DNA of 58,274 bases from Fibrella aquatilis (GTDB lineage: Bacteria > Bacteroidota > Bacteroidia > Cytophagales > Spirosomataceae). The notes beneath the pieces were generated by a model. The model saw nothing but the letters and a program-made list of their open reading frames with translations. It had not been told where the DNA came from and searched no databases. The first letter of the stretch is position 1, and each line of letters opens with the position of its first letter. Shown here in pieces: positions 24,609 to 33,772 of this stretch. The stretch lies in NCBI RefSeq assembly GCF_017353255.1, contig NZ_JAFMYU010000035.1:1-58274 (forward strand), written 5' to 3'. The position numbers and the translations under genes are program-made.

Positions 24609-27032
24609 ATGATTAAAAACTACATCACCATTGCCCTGCGCAACCTCCGCAAGAATGGGGCCTACGCCTTCATCAACATCGCGGGGCTTGGCCTGGGTTT
24701 GGGCTGTGCGTTGTTGCTGTTTGCCCTGGTGCGCTACCATTACCGCACCGACAAACACCACAGCAAATTCGACCGCATCTACCGGTTTACGTCGGCCTCT
24801 CACTCACCCGATGGCGACTTTTATTCTACCGGTGTGCCTTATCCGTTTGGCAACGCCCTGCGCACAGACCACCCGGAAATTGAGCACGTGGCGATGCTGG
24901 AGGAGCAGGAAGAACCAACGGTGATGGTGCCGGGAACCAAAGGGGAGATAGACCGGAAATTCAAGGAGGACAATGCCAAAGGAGCCTACGCCGAGCCATC
25001 CTACTTCCAGATTTTCGACTATACCTGGCTAGCCGGTGGACCCACTAACCTGGCCGGGCCAAACACGGTGGTACTCAGCGCGAAGCTGGCAACTAAGTAT
25101 TTCCGCACTACCAACGCAATAGGCCGGACGGTTACCCTAAACGGACGCATTCCGGCGCGGGTGGTTGGCATCTTCACCGACTATGCCGATAACACCGATT
25201 TCGCTTACGAATTCATTGGCTCGTGGGCTTCGATGAAGGCCGTACGAGGAGGTGACCCGCTGGACGAGGATTTCGGTAATATTAATAGCAGCACCTTATG
25301 TTTTGCCCTGCTCAACAGCCGCTATAGCGTGGCTAACTGGAACCACGATGCGGCGGCTTTTTTGCGCAAACACAACACCGAACGAGCCAAAAAAGTGGTC
25401 TACCTCATCCAGTCGTTGGGCGATATTCACTTTGCAACCGCTTATGACGGGGTGGACAAAAACCTGATCCTGTCGCTGTTTATTATCGGCCTGTTTTTGG
25501 TCATCACGGCCTGCATCAACTTTGTGAATCTAGCCACGGCGCAGGCGCTGAATCGCGCACGCGAGGTGGGCGTGCGCAAGGTGCTGGGCAGCACACGAGG
25601 GCAACTGCTGGGTCAGTTTATGGGCGAAACAACTCTGATTGTAGCCTTGGCTTTGCTGGTAGCAATCGGCGTATTCAGCTACGGGCTATCGTTGGTGCAA
25701 ACGTACCTGCACGGTGTCTTCAGGTTCACGTTTGACTATACGCCCTCGGTAGTGGCCTGGCTTACACTGCTGGTAGTGGGCGTCATTCTGCTGGCGGGGC
25801 TGTACCCGGCCCTTGTGTTGGCGGGTTTTCGGCCTGTGGTGGCCCTGGCGGGCAAAATCATGACGCAGCGAGCGAACGGAACGCCACCTGGTGGTTTCAC
25901 CGTGCGGCGCGGGTTGGTGGTAGCGCAGTTTGCGATCTCACAGATGCTCATTATCGGGCTGGTTGTGGTGACTAATCAGTTGCACTACATCCAGTCGAAA
26001 GATCTTGGGTTTCGGAAAGAGGCAATCATGACCATCGGTTTGCCTAACGTACCCAGCCAGGATGTGGCCAAAATGAGCACGTTTCGCAATCTGGCCATGG
26101 CCCTGCCCGACGTGGCAAAGTTCAGCTATTCGATGAGCGGCGCACCGCAGGCAGACTGGATCAATTCAGGACAAATTAACTACGACAATCGTCCCGATGA
26201 GGCGCGGTTTAGCTCCCAGCGAAAGTCGATTGACGCCAATTACGTAGACCTGTTCGGCCTGACGCTTGTGGCCGGGCGTAACCTTGCCCCGTCAGACACC
26301 GCCCGCGAAGTTCTTGTCAATGAAACCTTTGTCCGAAAACTGGGTATTAATGATCCCACTCAGGTGCTAGGTAAGATGCTGCACAACGTAACTCGTACCC
26401 GCCACCTTGAGATCGTGGGCGTTGTCAAAGATTTCAACCAAACCGACCTCAAAAATGCTATTGAGCCGCTGTTTATGACAACGCAGGCCAATAACTATTT
26501 CAGGGCTAACCTACAATTGAGAACCGCTGCCTACCAGCGTGTGATCAAGCAGCTGGAAGCTGCCTATAACCAGGTGTATCCCGACAATTATTTTGCTCAT
26601 CAGTTCGTCGATGATCAGATTCAAGCGCGGTATCAGGAAGAGCAGACGATGGGGCGGCTGGTGAATTTTTTCGCCGCCGTGGCCCTGTTTATTGGCTGCA
26701 TGGGTCTCTACGGGCTGGTGCTCTTTATGGTGACCCAGCGAACCAAAGAAATTGGCGTGCGCAAAGTGCTGGGGGCTAGTGTGGGCAGCATTCTGTGGCT
26801 ACTCAACCGCGAGTTTGTCCGGCTTATTGTCATTGCGTTTGCGGTGGCGGCACCCGTGGCCTGGTATGTCATGCGTGGTTGGTTGTCGTCATTTGAGTAC
26901 CGAATTCTTATTGGCCCGGCCATCTTCGGCTCATCGCTGCTTATCACAGTCCTGGTGGCCACATTAACCGTTGGCTTTCAAAGTATTCGGGCCGCGTTGA
27001 TGAACCCGGTAACCAGTTTACGAAGTGAATAA
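24609..27032 (+). CDS. Duplicated FtsX/MacB-type ABC permease (permease 7)
   Basis: The 807-residue protein begins MIKNYITIALRNLRKNGAYA and continues with the glycine-rich first helix GLGLGLGCALLLFALVRYHY. Coupling motifs are EVGVRKVLGSTRGQLLGQF and EIGVRKVLGASVGSILWLL; the tail is NPVTSLRSE, with Thr where others have Lys. It is a close paralogue of permease 8 next to it along the whole length, which points to tandem duplication. It has no prefix domain. The two may form a heterodimer. Confidence 0.93.
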   Translation: MIKNYITIALRNLRKNGAYAFINIAGLGLGLGCALLLFALVRYHYRTDKHHSKFDRIYRFTSASHSPDGDFYSTGVPYPFGNALRTDHPEIEHVAMLEEQEEPTVMVPGTKGEIDRKFKEDNAKGAYAEPSYFQIFDYTWLAGGPTNLAGPNTVVLSAKLATKYFRTTNAIGRTVTLNGRIPARVVGIFTDYADNTDFAYEFIGSWASMKAVRGGDPLDEDFGNINSSTLCFALLNSRYSVANWNHDAAAFLRKHNTERAKKVVYLIQSLGDIHFATAYDGVDKNLILSLFIIGLFLVITACINFVNLATAQALNRAREVGVRKVLGSTRGQLLGQFMGETTLIVALALLVAIGVFSYGLSLVQTYLHGVFRFTFDYTPSVVAWLTLLVVGVILLAGLYPALVLAGFRPVVALAGKIMTQRANGTPPGGFTVRRGLVVAQFAISQMLIIGLVVVTNQLHYIQSKDLGFRKEAIMTIGLPNVPSQDVAKMSTFRNLAMALPDVAKFSYSMSGAPQADWINSGQINYDNRPDEARFSSQRKSIDANYVDLFGLTLVAGRNLAPSDTAREVLVNETFVRKLGINDPTQVLGKMLHNVTRTRHLEIVGVVKDFNQTDLKNAIEPLFMTTQANNYFRANLQLRTAAYQRVIKQLEAAYNQVYPDNYFAHQFVDDQIQARYQEEQTMGRLVNFFAAVALFIGCMGLYGLVLFMVTQRTKEIGVRKVLGASVGSILWLLNREFVRLIVIAFAVAAPVAWYVMRGWLSSFEYRILIGPAIFGSSLLITVLVATLTVGFQSIRAALMNPVTSLRSE

Positions 27033-27080
27033 GCCGTCGTCAATTGCTAGATAAACCTGCTTTCTCACCTACTATCAGCT

Positions 27081-29471
27081 ATGCTCCGAAACTACATTAC
27101 CATCGCCCTGCGTAACCTCCGCAAGAACGGAGCCTATGCGCTCATCAACATCACGGGTTTAGGCCTGGGCTTGGGCTGTGCACTGCTGATTTTTGCCCTG
27201 GTGCGTTACCATTACCAAACCGACCGGCACCACGCCCGCGCCGACCAGATTTACCGGATCACCACCAAATTTAAATTGCCCGACGGCGATTTTTACACGC
27301 CCGGCGTACCCTTTGTCTTCGGTAAAACCCTCCGCACCGACTACCCCGACATTGCGCAGGTAGTCATGCTCGACGAGTGGGAAGAGCCGATGGTGGCCGT
27401 GCCGGGCATTGGGGGTACGGAAACAAAATTCAAGGAAAAGCACGCGAAAGGGGCCTTCGTGGAACCAGGCTTTTTCAAACTCTTCGACTACACCTGGCTG
27501 TCGGGTGGTCCGGCAGAATTAGACCAGCCGGGTACGGTGGTGCTGGAGGCTAACCTGGCCAGGCAGTATTTCGGCACCGAGAATGCTGTGGGCAAAACCC
27601 TGAAACTGTTAGCGCGTTATCCCGTTCGGGTGGTGGGGGTCTTCGCCAACTACCGCGACAACACCGATTTCGGCTACACCATTATGCCCTCCTGGGCGTC
27701 GGAAGAGGGGGCTGCCGGCACAAAACTGCCCACCGACTTCGGCAATACCAACAGCAGTACGCTCTGTTTTGTGTTGTTTAATGAGCGGTTTACCGCCGCC
27801 AACTGGGCGCAGCAGATGCCCGTTTTCGTGAAGAAGCACAAGACCAAAGAAGCCATTAACGTAGTCTTTTTCCCCGCCCAAAAACTGGCCGATATTCACT
27901 TCGCCACCGACTACGGCGGGGTGAGTCGGGGGCTGCTGGCGTCATTGCTGGCTATCGGCTTGTTACTGATTGGTACGGCCTGCATCAACTTCGTGAACCT
28001 GGCCACGGCGCAGGCGCTGAATCGCTCACGCGAGGTGGGCGTCAGGAAAGTGCTGGGCAGCACACAGGGGCAGCTATTTAGTCAGTTTATGGGCGAAACC
28101 GCCCTGATTGTCCTCCTGGCAACGGGGCTGGGCCTGCTCATCTTCAGCTATGGGCTGCAACTGGCGCAGGTGCACCTACATGGTGCCTTTAAGTTTACCT
28201 TCTATTTCGAGCCGTCGGTGCTGGTTTGGCTGGGGCTATTGCTGGTTGTAGTGGTGGGGTTGTCGGGGTTGTATCCGGCCCTGGTGCTGGCGGGGTTCAG
28301 GCCGGTAGTAGCCCTGGCGGGGCGGCTCACGTCGCGGCAGGTGGGTGGCGGTTTTAGCGTACGGCGCGGGCTGGTGGTGACGCAGTTTGCCATCTCGCAG
28401 GTGCTGGTGATTGGGCTGGTGGTGGTAAGCAGTCAACTCAGCTACATCCGCAACAAAGATCTCGGTTTCCGCCAAAACGCGATCATGACGGTTGAAGTAC
28501 CCAATGACCCAACCAAGCTGCAAACCTTTAAGCAGCAGGTGCAGGCACTACCCAGCGTACAAAAATTCAGCTACTCCATGAGTGGGCCACCACAGTCGGG
28601 TAATGTGAGCCACACCACGTTTCGTTACGACACGCGCCCGGAAGAGGAAAAATGGCAGCTGCAACAGATGTACTGCGACGCTGACTACCTGGGTCTGTAC
28701 GACCTCAAACTACTGGCGGGCCGCAACCTGCAACCGTCTGACACCGCCCGCGAAGCCCTTGTCAACGAGGTATTTATGCACAAAGTGGGTGCCAAAACCC
28801 CCGCCGAGGTGCTGGGCAAGATCATTCATAATAACGGGCACAACATGGAAATTGTGGGTGTGCTGAAAAATTACAATCAGCAGCAATTAAAAAGTGCTAT
28901 CAACCCTCTGTTTGTAAGTACGCAGGCCAACCGATATTACAACGCCAACCTACAGGTGCAAACAGGCAATTTTCAGCAGGTGATCGGGCAGTTGGGGGCT
29001 ATTTATAACAAGGCCTATCCCGACAGCTATTTCGAGAGCCACTTTGTGGATGATCAGATTGAAGCGAGCTACCAGGAGGAGCAAACCATGGGTAGCCTTG
29101 TGAACTTCTTTGCCGCCGTGGCCCTGTTCATTGGCTGCATGGGGTTGTATGGCCTGGTGCTGTTTATGGTGTCGCAGAAGACCAAAGAAATTGGCGTACG
29201 GAAGGTACTGGGTGCCAGCACAGGCAGCATTTTGTGGCTGTTTGGGCGGGAGTTTTCGCGGCTCATTGCCGTGGCGTTTGTGCTGGCCGTACCTGTGGCT
29301 TGGTGGGTGATGAGCGGCTGGCTCCAGACGTTTCAATATAAGATCACCCTTAGCCCCGGCATCTTCGCGCTGGCGTTGCTGGCCACCGTTGTGGTTGCCG
29401 CGCTGACGGTGTCTTTCCAAAGCATCCGCGCCGCGCTGATGAACCCGGTGAAGAGCTTGCGAAGTGAGTAA
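27081..29471 (+). CDS. Duplicated FtsX/MacB-type ABC permease (permease 8)
   Basis: At 796 residues it mirrors permease 7: MLRNYITIALRNLRKNGAYA, GLGLGLGCALLIFALVRYHY, coupling motifs EVGVRKVLGSTQGQLFSQF and EIGVRKVLGASTGSILWLF, and tail NPVKSLRSE. Differences cluster in the periplasmic cores, as expected if substrate contact diverges after duplication. It starts 48 bases after permease 7. Its stop codon overlaps the first arm of a 33-bp inverted repeat. Confidence 0.93.
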   Translation: MLRNYITIALRNLRKNGAYALINITGLGLGLGCALLIFALVRYHYQTDRHHARADQIYRITTKFKLPDGDFYTPGVPFVFGKTLRTDYPDIAQVVMLDEWEEPMVAVPGIGGTETKFKEKHAKGAFVEPGFFKLFDYTWLSGGPAELDQPGTVVLEANLARQYFGTENAVGKTLKLLARYPVRVVGVFANYRDNTDFGYTIMPSWASEEGAAGTKLPTDFGNTNSSTLCFVLFNERFTAANWAQQMPVFVKKHKTKEAINVVFFPAQKLADIHFATDYGGVSRGLLASLLAIGLLLIGTACINFVNLATAQALNRSREVGVRKVLGSTQGQLFSQFMGETALIVLLATGLGLLIFSYGLQLAQVHLHGAFKFTFYFEPSVLVWLGLLLVVVVGLSGLYPALVLAGFRPVVALAGRLTSRQVGGGFSVRRGLVVTQFAISQVLVIGLVVVSSQLSYIRNKDLGFRQNAIMTVEVPNDPTKLQTFKQQVQALPSVQKFSYSMSGPPQSGNVSHTTFRYDTRPEEEKWQLQQMYCDADYLGLYDLKLLAGRNLQPSDTAREALVNEVFMHKVGAKTPAEVLGKIIHNNGHNMEIVGVLKNYNQQQLKSAINPLFVSTQANRYYNANLQVQTGNFQQVIGQLGAIYNKAYPDSYFESHFVDDQIEASYQEEQTMGSLVNFFAAVALFIGCMGLYGLVLFMVSQKTKEIGVRKVLGASTGSILWLFGREFSRLIAVAFVLAVPVAWWVMSGWLQTFQYKITLSPGIFALALLATVVVAALTVSFQSIRAALMNPVKSLRSE

Positions 29472-29558
29472 ACCTATAAGGTCCTGTAGACCTGATAGGT
29501 TGTACTACAGCAGTTTACGCTGATGCAACCTATCAGGTCTACAGGACCTTATAGGTTT
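29470..29558. terminator. 33-bp perfect inverted repeat, bidirectional terminator
   Basis: The arm 29470-29502 (AAACCTATAAGGTCCTGTAG and on) pairs perfectly with 29526-29558 around 23 bases. It includes part of the stop codon of permease 8 on one side and the stop of the convergent Uma2 gene on the other. A shorter relative with the same AAACCTAT...ATAGGTTT ends lies at 32454-32489. Confidence 0.75.
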
Positions 29559-30001
29559 AAAAACTGCGCTAGATCCAACCCTACCAATTCTGATATTGAA
29601 GAGGCTGAAGCCACGCCGCCATCGCCTTTGCGGTAACGAAGCCACTCGTTGGTGCGGTAGTTATAGACAAAGCCCTCTTGGATTCCGTAGTCGTCGTCTT
29701 CAATGAGGCGGATTACTTTTTTAAGATCATTGTTTTGGCCCCGCGTGTGGCAAACTTCAATAATGATGGGCATCAACTCTGTAACAGGATCATACAAAAC
29801 GAGATCGGGCGTTGGCGAGGTTTGTCCCTCATCAATCATCGTTTCGGGCAGGGGTTCCAAGGCAATCGCTTTGTCGTAATAATAAAGCTTGCCTAGCCCT
29901 ACGTTGAGCTGGCTAATAACCCGCTGATGGTCCATTGGGGCGTTTACACCATCGTCATGTACGTGCCAGACCGGGCCATCGGGAACTGGATAATTTCGCA
30001 T
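29549..30001 (-). CDS. Uma2-family putative restriction-endonuclease-like protein
   Basis: About 150 residues from ATG 30001 (MRNYPVPDGPVWHVHDDG); a TTG at 30025 would add eight residues. It holds PMDHQRVISQLNVGLG, EPLPETMIDEG, the TPDLVLYD and PIIIEVCH catalytic-type motifs, and ends VYNYRTNEWLRYRKGDGG. It is a clear paralogue of the product at 6675-7115. Role unknown. It is convergent with permease 8 and divergent from permease 9, so it separates permease 9 from the operon to its left. Confidence 0.8.
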   Translation of the reverse strand: MRNYPVPDGPVWHVHDDGVNAPMDHQRVISQLNVGLGKLYYYDKAIALEPLPETMIDEGQTSPTPDLVLYDPVTELMPIIIEVCHTRGQNNDLKKVIRLIEDDDYGIQEGFVYNYRTNEWLRYRKGDGGVASASSISELVGLDLAQFLNL

Positions 30002-30047
30002 CAGTAGTAGCTGTTTTCTTCCCAAATATACCTAAATCCACCTAACC

Positions 30048-32456
30048 ATGCTCCGCGCTAACCTGACCCTTGCCCTGCGTTCGCTTTGGCGAAACAGAAC
30101 TTATACACTATTGAATATCAGCGGTATAGCTATTGGCTTAGCAGCCGTGACGCTCATCTACTGGCAGGTAACGCAGATCAAAGACTACGACACGCAGCAC
30201 CCCCACGCCGACCGCCTTTACCGTGTTGGCGAGAACAAACCATCAGAGAAAGCGGGGCAAAGTACGGTGGTGCCGTTGCTGCCTGCCCTGTTGCGCGAAA
30301 CCCCCGTAGTAGAAACCGGCGTACGGCTGATTTCCTGGCAGCGCAGCTGGATTTCGTACAAAAAACAGGAAGAACAACTGCCCATTTGCCACGCCGACAC
30401 ATCGCTTTTTTCGGTGCTGAATTTCCCGCTCAAACTGGGCGATCCCCGTACCGCCCTGGCCACGCCCAACGCCATGGTGCTCTCGGAGAAAGTAGCCGAA
30501 CGGCTCTTCCCAAACGAAAACCCGATGGACAAAACCGTGGTGCTCGACAATGGGCGGGCCTATGTGATTCGGGGGGTGCTGGCTGCCCGGCCGCCCAACA
30601 CCGTGATTCAGGCCGAGGTGATCGTACCCATCGCCGACCTCGTAGCCACCGACCGCGCCGCCACCGAAAACTGGTACAACGCCAGTTGCCAGACCTTTGT
30701 ACGCCTGCGTCCGGGACGGTCCGACGCATCGGCCAGTTCGGCGGCGTTTGCGGCATCAACGGCAGCATTAGTAAAGCAGCACTATACGGGCGAAGGCAAG
30801 CAGCGGGTGCTCAGCCTCTTGCCCATCAAAGACATATTTCCCAGCCAAACGGGCGGCTTGCTCACGGTGATTCTGTATGGACTGGGGTGCATTGCAGGGT
30901 TTATTTTGCTTATCGTAGCGATCAATTTTCTGAACTTAACCTCGGCTTTATCGCTGGCGCGGGCGGGCGAGGTAGCCCTGCGGACCACGCTGGGGGCGGC
31001 CACGAGGCAGATTCTGGGGCAATTTGTGCTCGAAGCCACGCTGGTGGGTGGCGCAGGGGCTATACTGGGTACGTTATTACTGAAGGCGTTGCTCCCGGTT
31101 TATATTGACTTTTTCGACATCAGTAGCCGGTTCTCGCCGCAGTTGCCTTTTAGTCTGGCCCTGCTTCTGGTGGGCATCGTGCTGCTGCTGGGTACACTAG
31201 CAGGTTGGTTGCCAGGCCGGTACTTGATTCAGCAGCCGGTGGTGACGTCGCTGCAAGGCAAAACCACCACCCGCCGCAGCCCGTTTCGGTCAACGCTGGT
31301 GGTGATTCAGTTTGCCCTGGCTACGGTCATGATTACCTGTACGGGCATTATGATCAGCCAAAACCGGTTTGTACGTAACCAACAGGTTGGGTTTAATAAG
31401 GATAACATCATTGCCGTTGAGTTGAACCGGTCTTACCGTAACCCCGCCCTTGCCGAAGTAGCCGTCAATAACCTGATCAATCGGCTACGTCAAAACGACA
31501 ACGTGCTGACTGTCAGCACTACGAAAGATATCCCAGGCCGCAAGTTCTGGAGCAGCACCAACACCTACACCGACCTTTCTACCAACCGGGACGTGTCGTT
31601 CGATTTTCAGGGCGTAGATGATACGTACCTGACCACCTTCCAGATTCCCTTGGTAGCCGGGCGTAATCTGGCCGCTACCGACACCGCCGTGGGCGATTTG
31701 TTGCTTAACGGAACGGGCGTACTCATCAACGAAGCAGGTGCCCGGGCAATGGGCTATAAGACGGTGAATCAGGCTGTTGGCAAAGTCATGCGCTGGCACG
31801 GCACCGATGGCAGCACGGTGAGGGTAGTGGGCGTATTCCGGGACTATTACCAGCGGGGTATGCACCAACCCCTTGGGCCAATGTTATTTTGGGCTACCGG
31901 CCCAGCCCGGCTGCGCGGCAACAACTGGCTAAGTATACGCGTGAAACCCGGCACCAGTGCCACCCTACTAACCGACTTGGCCCACCAGTTTGGGACCATC
32001 CCCGCCCGCAAGCCATTCAACTACATCTACCTGAGCGACGAGTACAACAGCGTATACCGAGTCATGGACATGACCCAGACGTTCCTGACGGGCATGGCGC
32101 TCATCACGGTGTTGCTGGCCTGCGCGGGTGTGTTTGGCCTGTCGTTGTTCGGCATCCGTCAGCGCACCAAAGAAATCGGCATCCGAAAAGTGCTAGGGGC
32201 TAGTGTAACCAGCGTGGCCTGGCTACTGTCGCAACGGACGGTCCGGCTAGTAGGCGTGGCGGTGCTTATATCCGTGCCCCTGGCCTGGGTCATGATGAAC
32301 ACCTGGCTTAACAGCTTTGCCACACATATTGCCTTCCCATGGTGGGTGGTGGCCGTTTCTGGCCTGCTGGCGCTGCTAGTTGCCCTGCTCACCGTTTCCA
32401 CCCAAAGCATCCGCGCCGCGCTCACCAACCCAGTGAAATCGTTACGAAGTGAGTAA
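30048..32456 (+). CDS. Duplicated FtsX/MacB-type ABC permease (permease 9)
   Basis: The 802-residue protein has the usual two halves, but the first coupling motif is degenerate: EVALRTTLGAATRQILGQF instead of EVGxRKxxG. The second is normal (EIGIRKVLGASVTSVAWLL). The tail is NPVKSLRSE. Loss of the first motif might mean that only one half contacts the ATPase. No activator site or sigma-54-type promoter was seen in the short gap to the Uma2 gene. It may once have been the fourth permease of operon C, before the Uma2 gene was inserted. Confidence 0.92.
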   Translation: MLRANLTLALRSLWRNRTYTLLNISGIAIGLAAVTLIYWQVTQIKDYDTQHPHADRLYRVGENKPSEKAGQSTVVPLLPALLRETPVVETGVRLISWQRSWISYKKQEEQLPICHADTSLFSVLNFPLKLGDPRTALATPNAMVLSEKVAERLFPNENPMDKTVVLDNGRAYVIRGVLAARPPNTVIQAEVIVPIADLVATDRAATENWYNASCQTFVRLRPGRSDASASSAAFAASTAALVKQHYTGEGKQRVLSLLPIKDIFPSQTGGLLTVILYGLGCIAGFILLIVAINFLNLTSALSLARAGEVALRTTLGAATRQILGQFVLEATLVGGAGAILGTLLLKALLPVYIDFFDISSRFSPQLPFSLALLLVGIVLLLGTLAGWLPGRYLIQQPVVTSLQGKTTTRRSPFRSTLVVIQFALATVMITCTGIMISQNRFVRNQQVGFNKDNIIAVELNRSYRNPALAEVAVNNLINRLRQNDNVLTVSTTKDIPGRKFWSSTNTYTDLSTNRDVSFDFQGVDDTYLTTFQIPLVAGRNLAATDTAVGDLLLNGTGVLINEAGARAMGYKTVNQAVGKVMRWHGTDGSTVRVVGVFRDYYQRGMHQPLGPMLFWATGPARLRGNNWLSIRVKPGTSATLLTDLAHQFGTIPARKPFNYIYLSDEYNSVYRVMDMTQTFLTGMALITVLLACAGVFGLSLFGIRQRTKEIGIRKVLGASVTSVAWLLSQRTVRLVGVAVLISVPLAWVMMNTWLNSFATHIAFPWWVVAVSGLLALLVALLTVSTQSIRAALTNPVKSLRSE

Positions 32457-32489
32457 ACCTATCAGGTCGAAAAAGACCTTATAGGTTTA
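32454..32489. terminator. Hairpin after permease 9
   Basis: TAAACCTATcAGGTC (32454-32468) pairs with GACCTtATAGGTTTA (32475-32489) around GAAAAA, with one mismatch. It starts at the permease stop codon and resembles the ends of the repeat at 29470-29558. Confidence 0.65.
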
Positions 32490-32583
32490 GTACCAAAGAC
32501 GCCGTTTAGTAAACACCCAAACGTCATTTATGGAATGCAGTGGCTGTTTGAATCAAGCCAGCTAGAGCAAATGAAGTTGACGC

Positions 32584-33645
32584 ATGCGTTGGGTTCTATT
32601 AGTAAGCAGCTGGCTTTATAGTATACCATGCCAGGCACAGGGCGGAAATGGCTTGCAGGGCGAATATTATAACGGCCCTGCCTTTAACCAGAAAGTGCTG
32701 GTACGCACTGACAAACAAATTGATTTTTCGTGGGATGGCTACACCCTGCCCGCACCCGGCGTAAGCCCCAAGTCGTTTTCCGTGCGCTGGACAGGCAAGC
32801 TCTATGCCCCCGTGAGTGGCCCCTACAAATTCACGGCCATAGTAGACGACGGCATGCGGGTGTGGGTAGACGGCAAACTGGCGATGAACGAATGGCGCTA
32901 CCAGAAGCAAAAAGTATACGGGCAGGCAGTGGCCCTCAAAGCCGGGCAGTTCTATGACCTTAAAATCGAGTATTATAACGCTGGTAACGGTGGCTATGCC
33001 CAGCTAAATTGGAACCTGGTGAACGAATCGGGTAAGAATCCGGCGTTTGAGAATGCACCGCAGCAAAAAGTGTCGGCCCAGTTTCTCTACAACGGACCAC
33101 TACCCAAGCCAGCAAGCCCACCCCCACCAAAGCCAGTGCCGCCACCCGCGCTGAAGCAAAAACCAGTGCCACCTGCGCCGATTGTTACCAAGAAAATGCC
33201 CGGAGTGGCTCCGAAAGCCATCATATCGGGCCTACAACCTGCCATAACAAAACCGCCTGGCCTGTCTCTGGCAGAATCCACCGCATTACCTGTGGCAGTA
33301 GCTACAGATGGGCTGACAAACCAGCAGATCTTCTTTGCGCAAAGCGATTACCAGCTTATGCCCGCGGCGTTTGACGTGCTCGACAAGGTGGCTTACTTCA
33401 TGACCCGTGACACCACACTCCACCTCACCGCCGAGGGCCATACCGACAATGTAGGCGACTCCCGCCTAAACCTGACCCTATCGGAATACCGGGCCAGGGT
33501 GGTGCGGACGTATTTGTGCCGAAAAGGCGTGGCCGAACATCGCATCACCGCCATAGGTTGTGGCAGCATCCAGTCGGCAGTAGCCGATGAATCAGAAGCC
33601 GTCCGGGCACAGAAACGCCACGTGCTGCTGCGTTTTCAAAAGTGA
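32584..33645 (+). CDS. PA14-OmpA envelope protein
   Basis: The 353-residue protein has a signal peptide (RWVLLVSSWLYSIPCQAQ). A PA14 domain (about 22-150) reads LQGEYYNGPAFNQKVL, SGPYKFTAIVDDGMRVWVDG and DLKIEYYNAGNGGYAQLNW; PA14 domains usually bind carbohydrate. A Pro- and Lys-rich linker (about 160-235) crosses the periplasm. The C-terminal OmpA-like domain (about 250-353) has QIFFAQSDYQLMPAAFDVLD and the peptidoglycan-binding core EGHTDNVGDSRLNLTLSEYR. It should tether the envelope or matrix polysaccharide to peptidoglycan. An earlier ATG at 32571 is in another frame. It converges on the curli locus, so a role near curli is possible but not shown. Confidence 0.9.
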   Translation: MRWVLLVSSWLYSIPCQAQGGNGLQGEYYNGPAFNQKVLVRTDKQIDFSWDGYTLPAPGVSPKSFSVRWTGKLYAPVSGPYKFTAIVDDGMRVWVDGKLAMNEWRYQKQKVYGQAVALKAGQFYDLKIEYYNAGNGGYAQLNWNLVNESGKNPAFENAPQQKVSAQFLYNGPLPKPASPPPPKPVPPPALKQKPVPPAPIVTKKMPGVAPKAIISGLQPAITKPPGLSLAESTALPVAVATDGLTNQQIFFAQSDYQLMPAAFDVLDKVAYFMTRDTTLHLTAEGHTDNVGDSRLNLTLSEYRARVVRTYLCRKGVAEHRITAIGCGSIQSAVADESEAVRAQKRHVLLRFQK

Positions 33646-33765
33646 AGTTTAAAGTTTAAGGTCTAAAGTCTGGGCGACCCCGTCTAAGGTTGGCTGACGC
33701 AAGAACACATGCGTCAGCCAGCCTTAGACGGGGTCGCCCAGACTTTAGACCTTAAACTTTAAACT
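33646..33765. repeat. 55-bp near-perfect inverted repeat between convergent genes
   Basis: The arm 33646-33700 pairs with 33711-33765 around a 10-base loop with a single mismatch. It begins AGTTTAAAGTTTAAGGTCTA and contains the GC-rich words GGGCGACCCCGTC and GGCTGACGC. It lies directly between two gene ends and can work as a bidirectional terminator. Its length exceeds any normal terminator, so it may belong to a mobile repeat family. Confidence 0.8.
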
Positions 33766-33772
33766 CCTCCCC

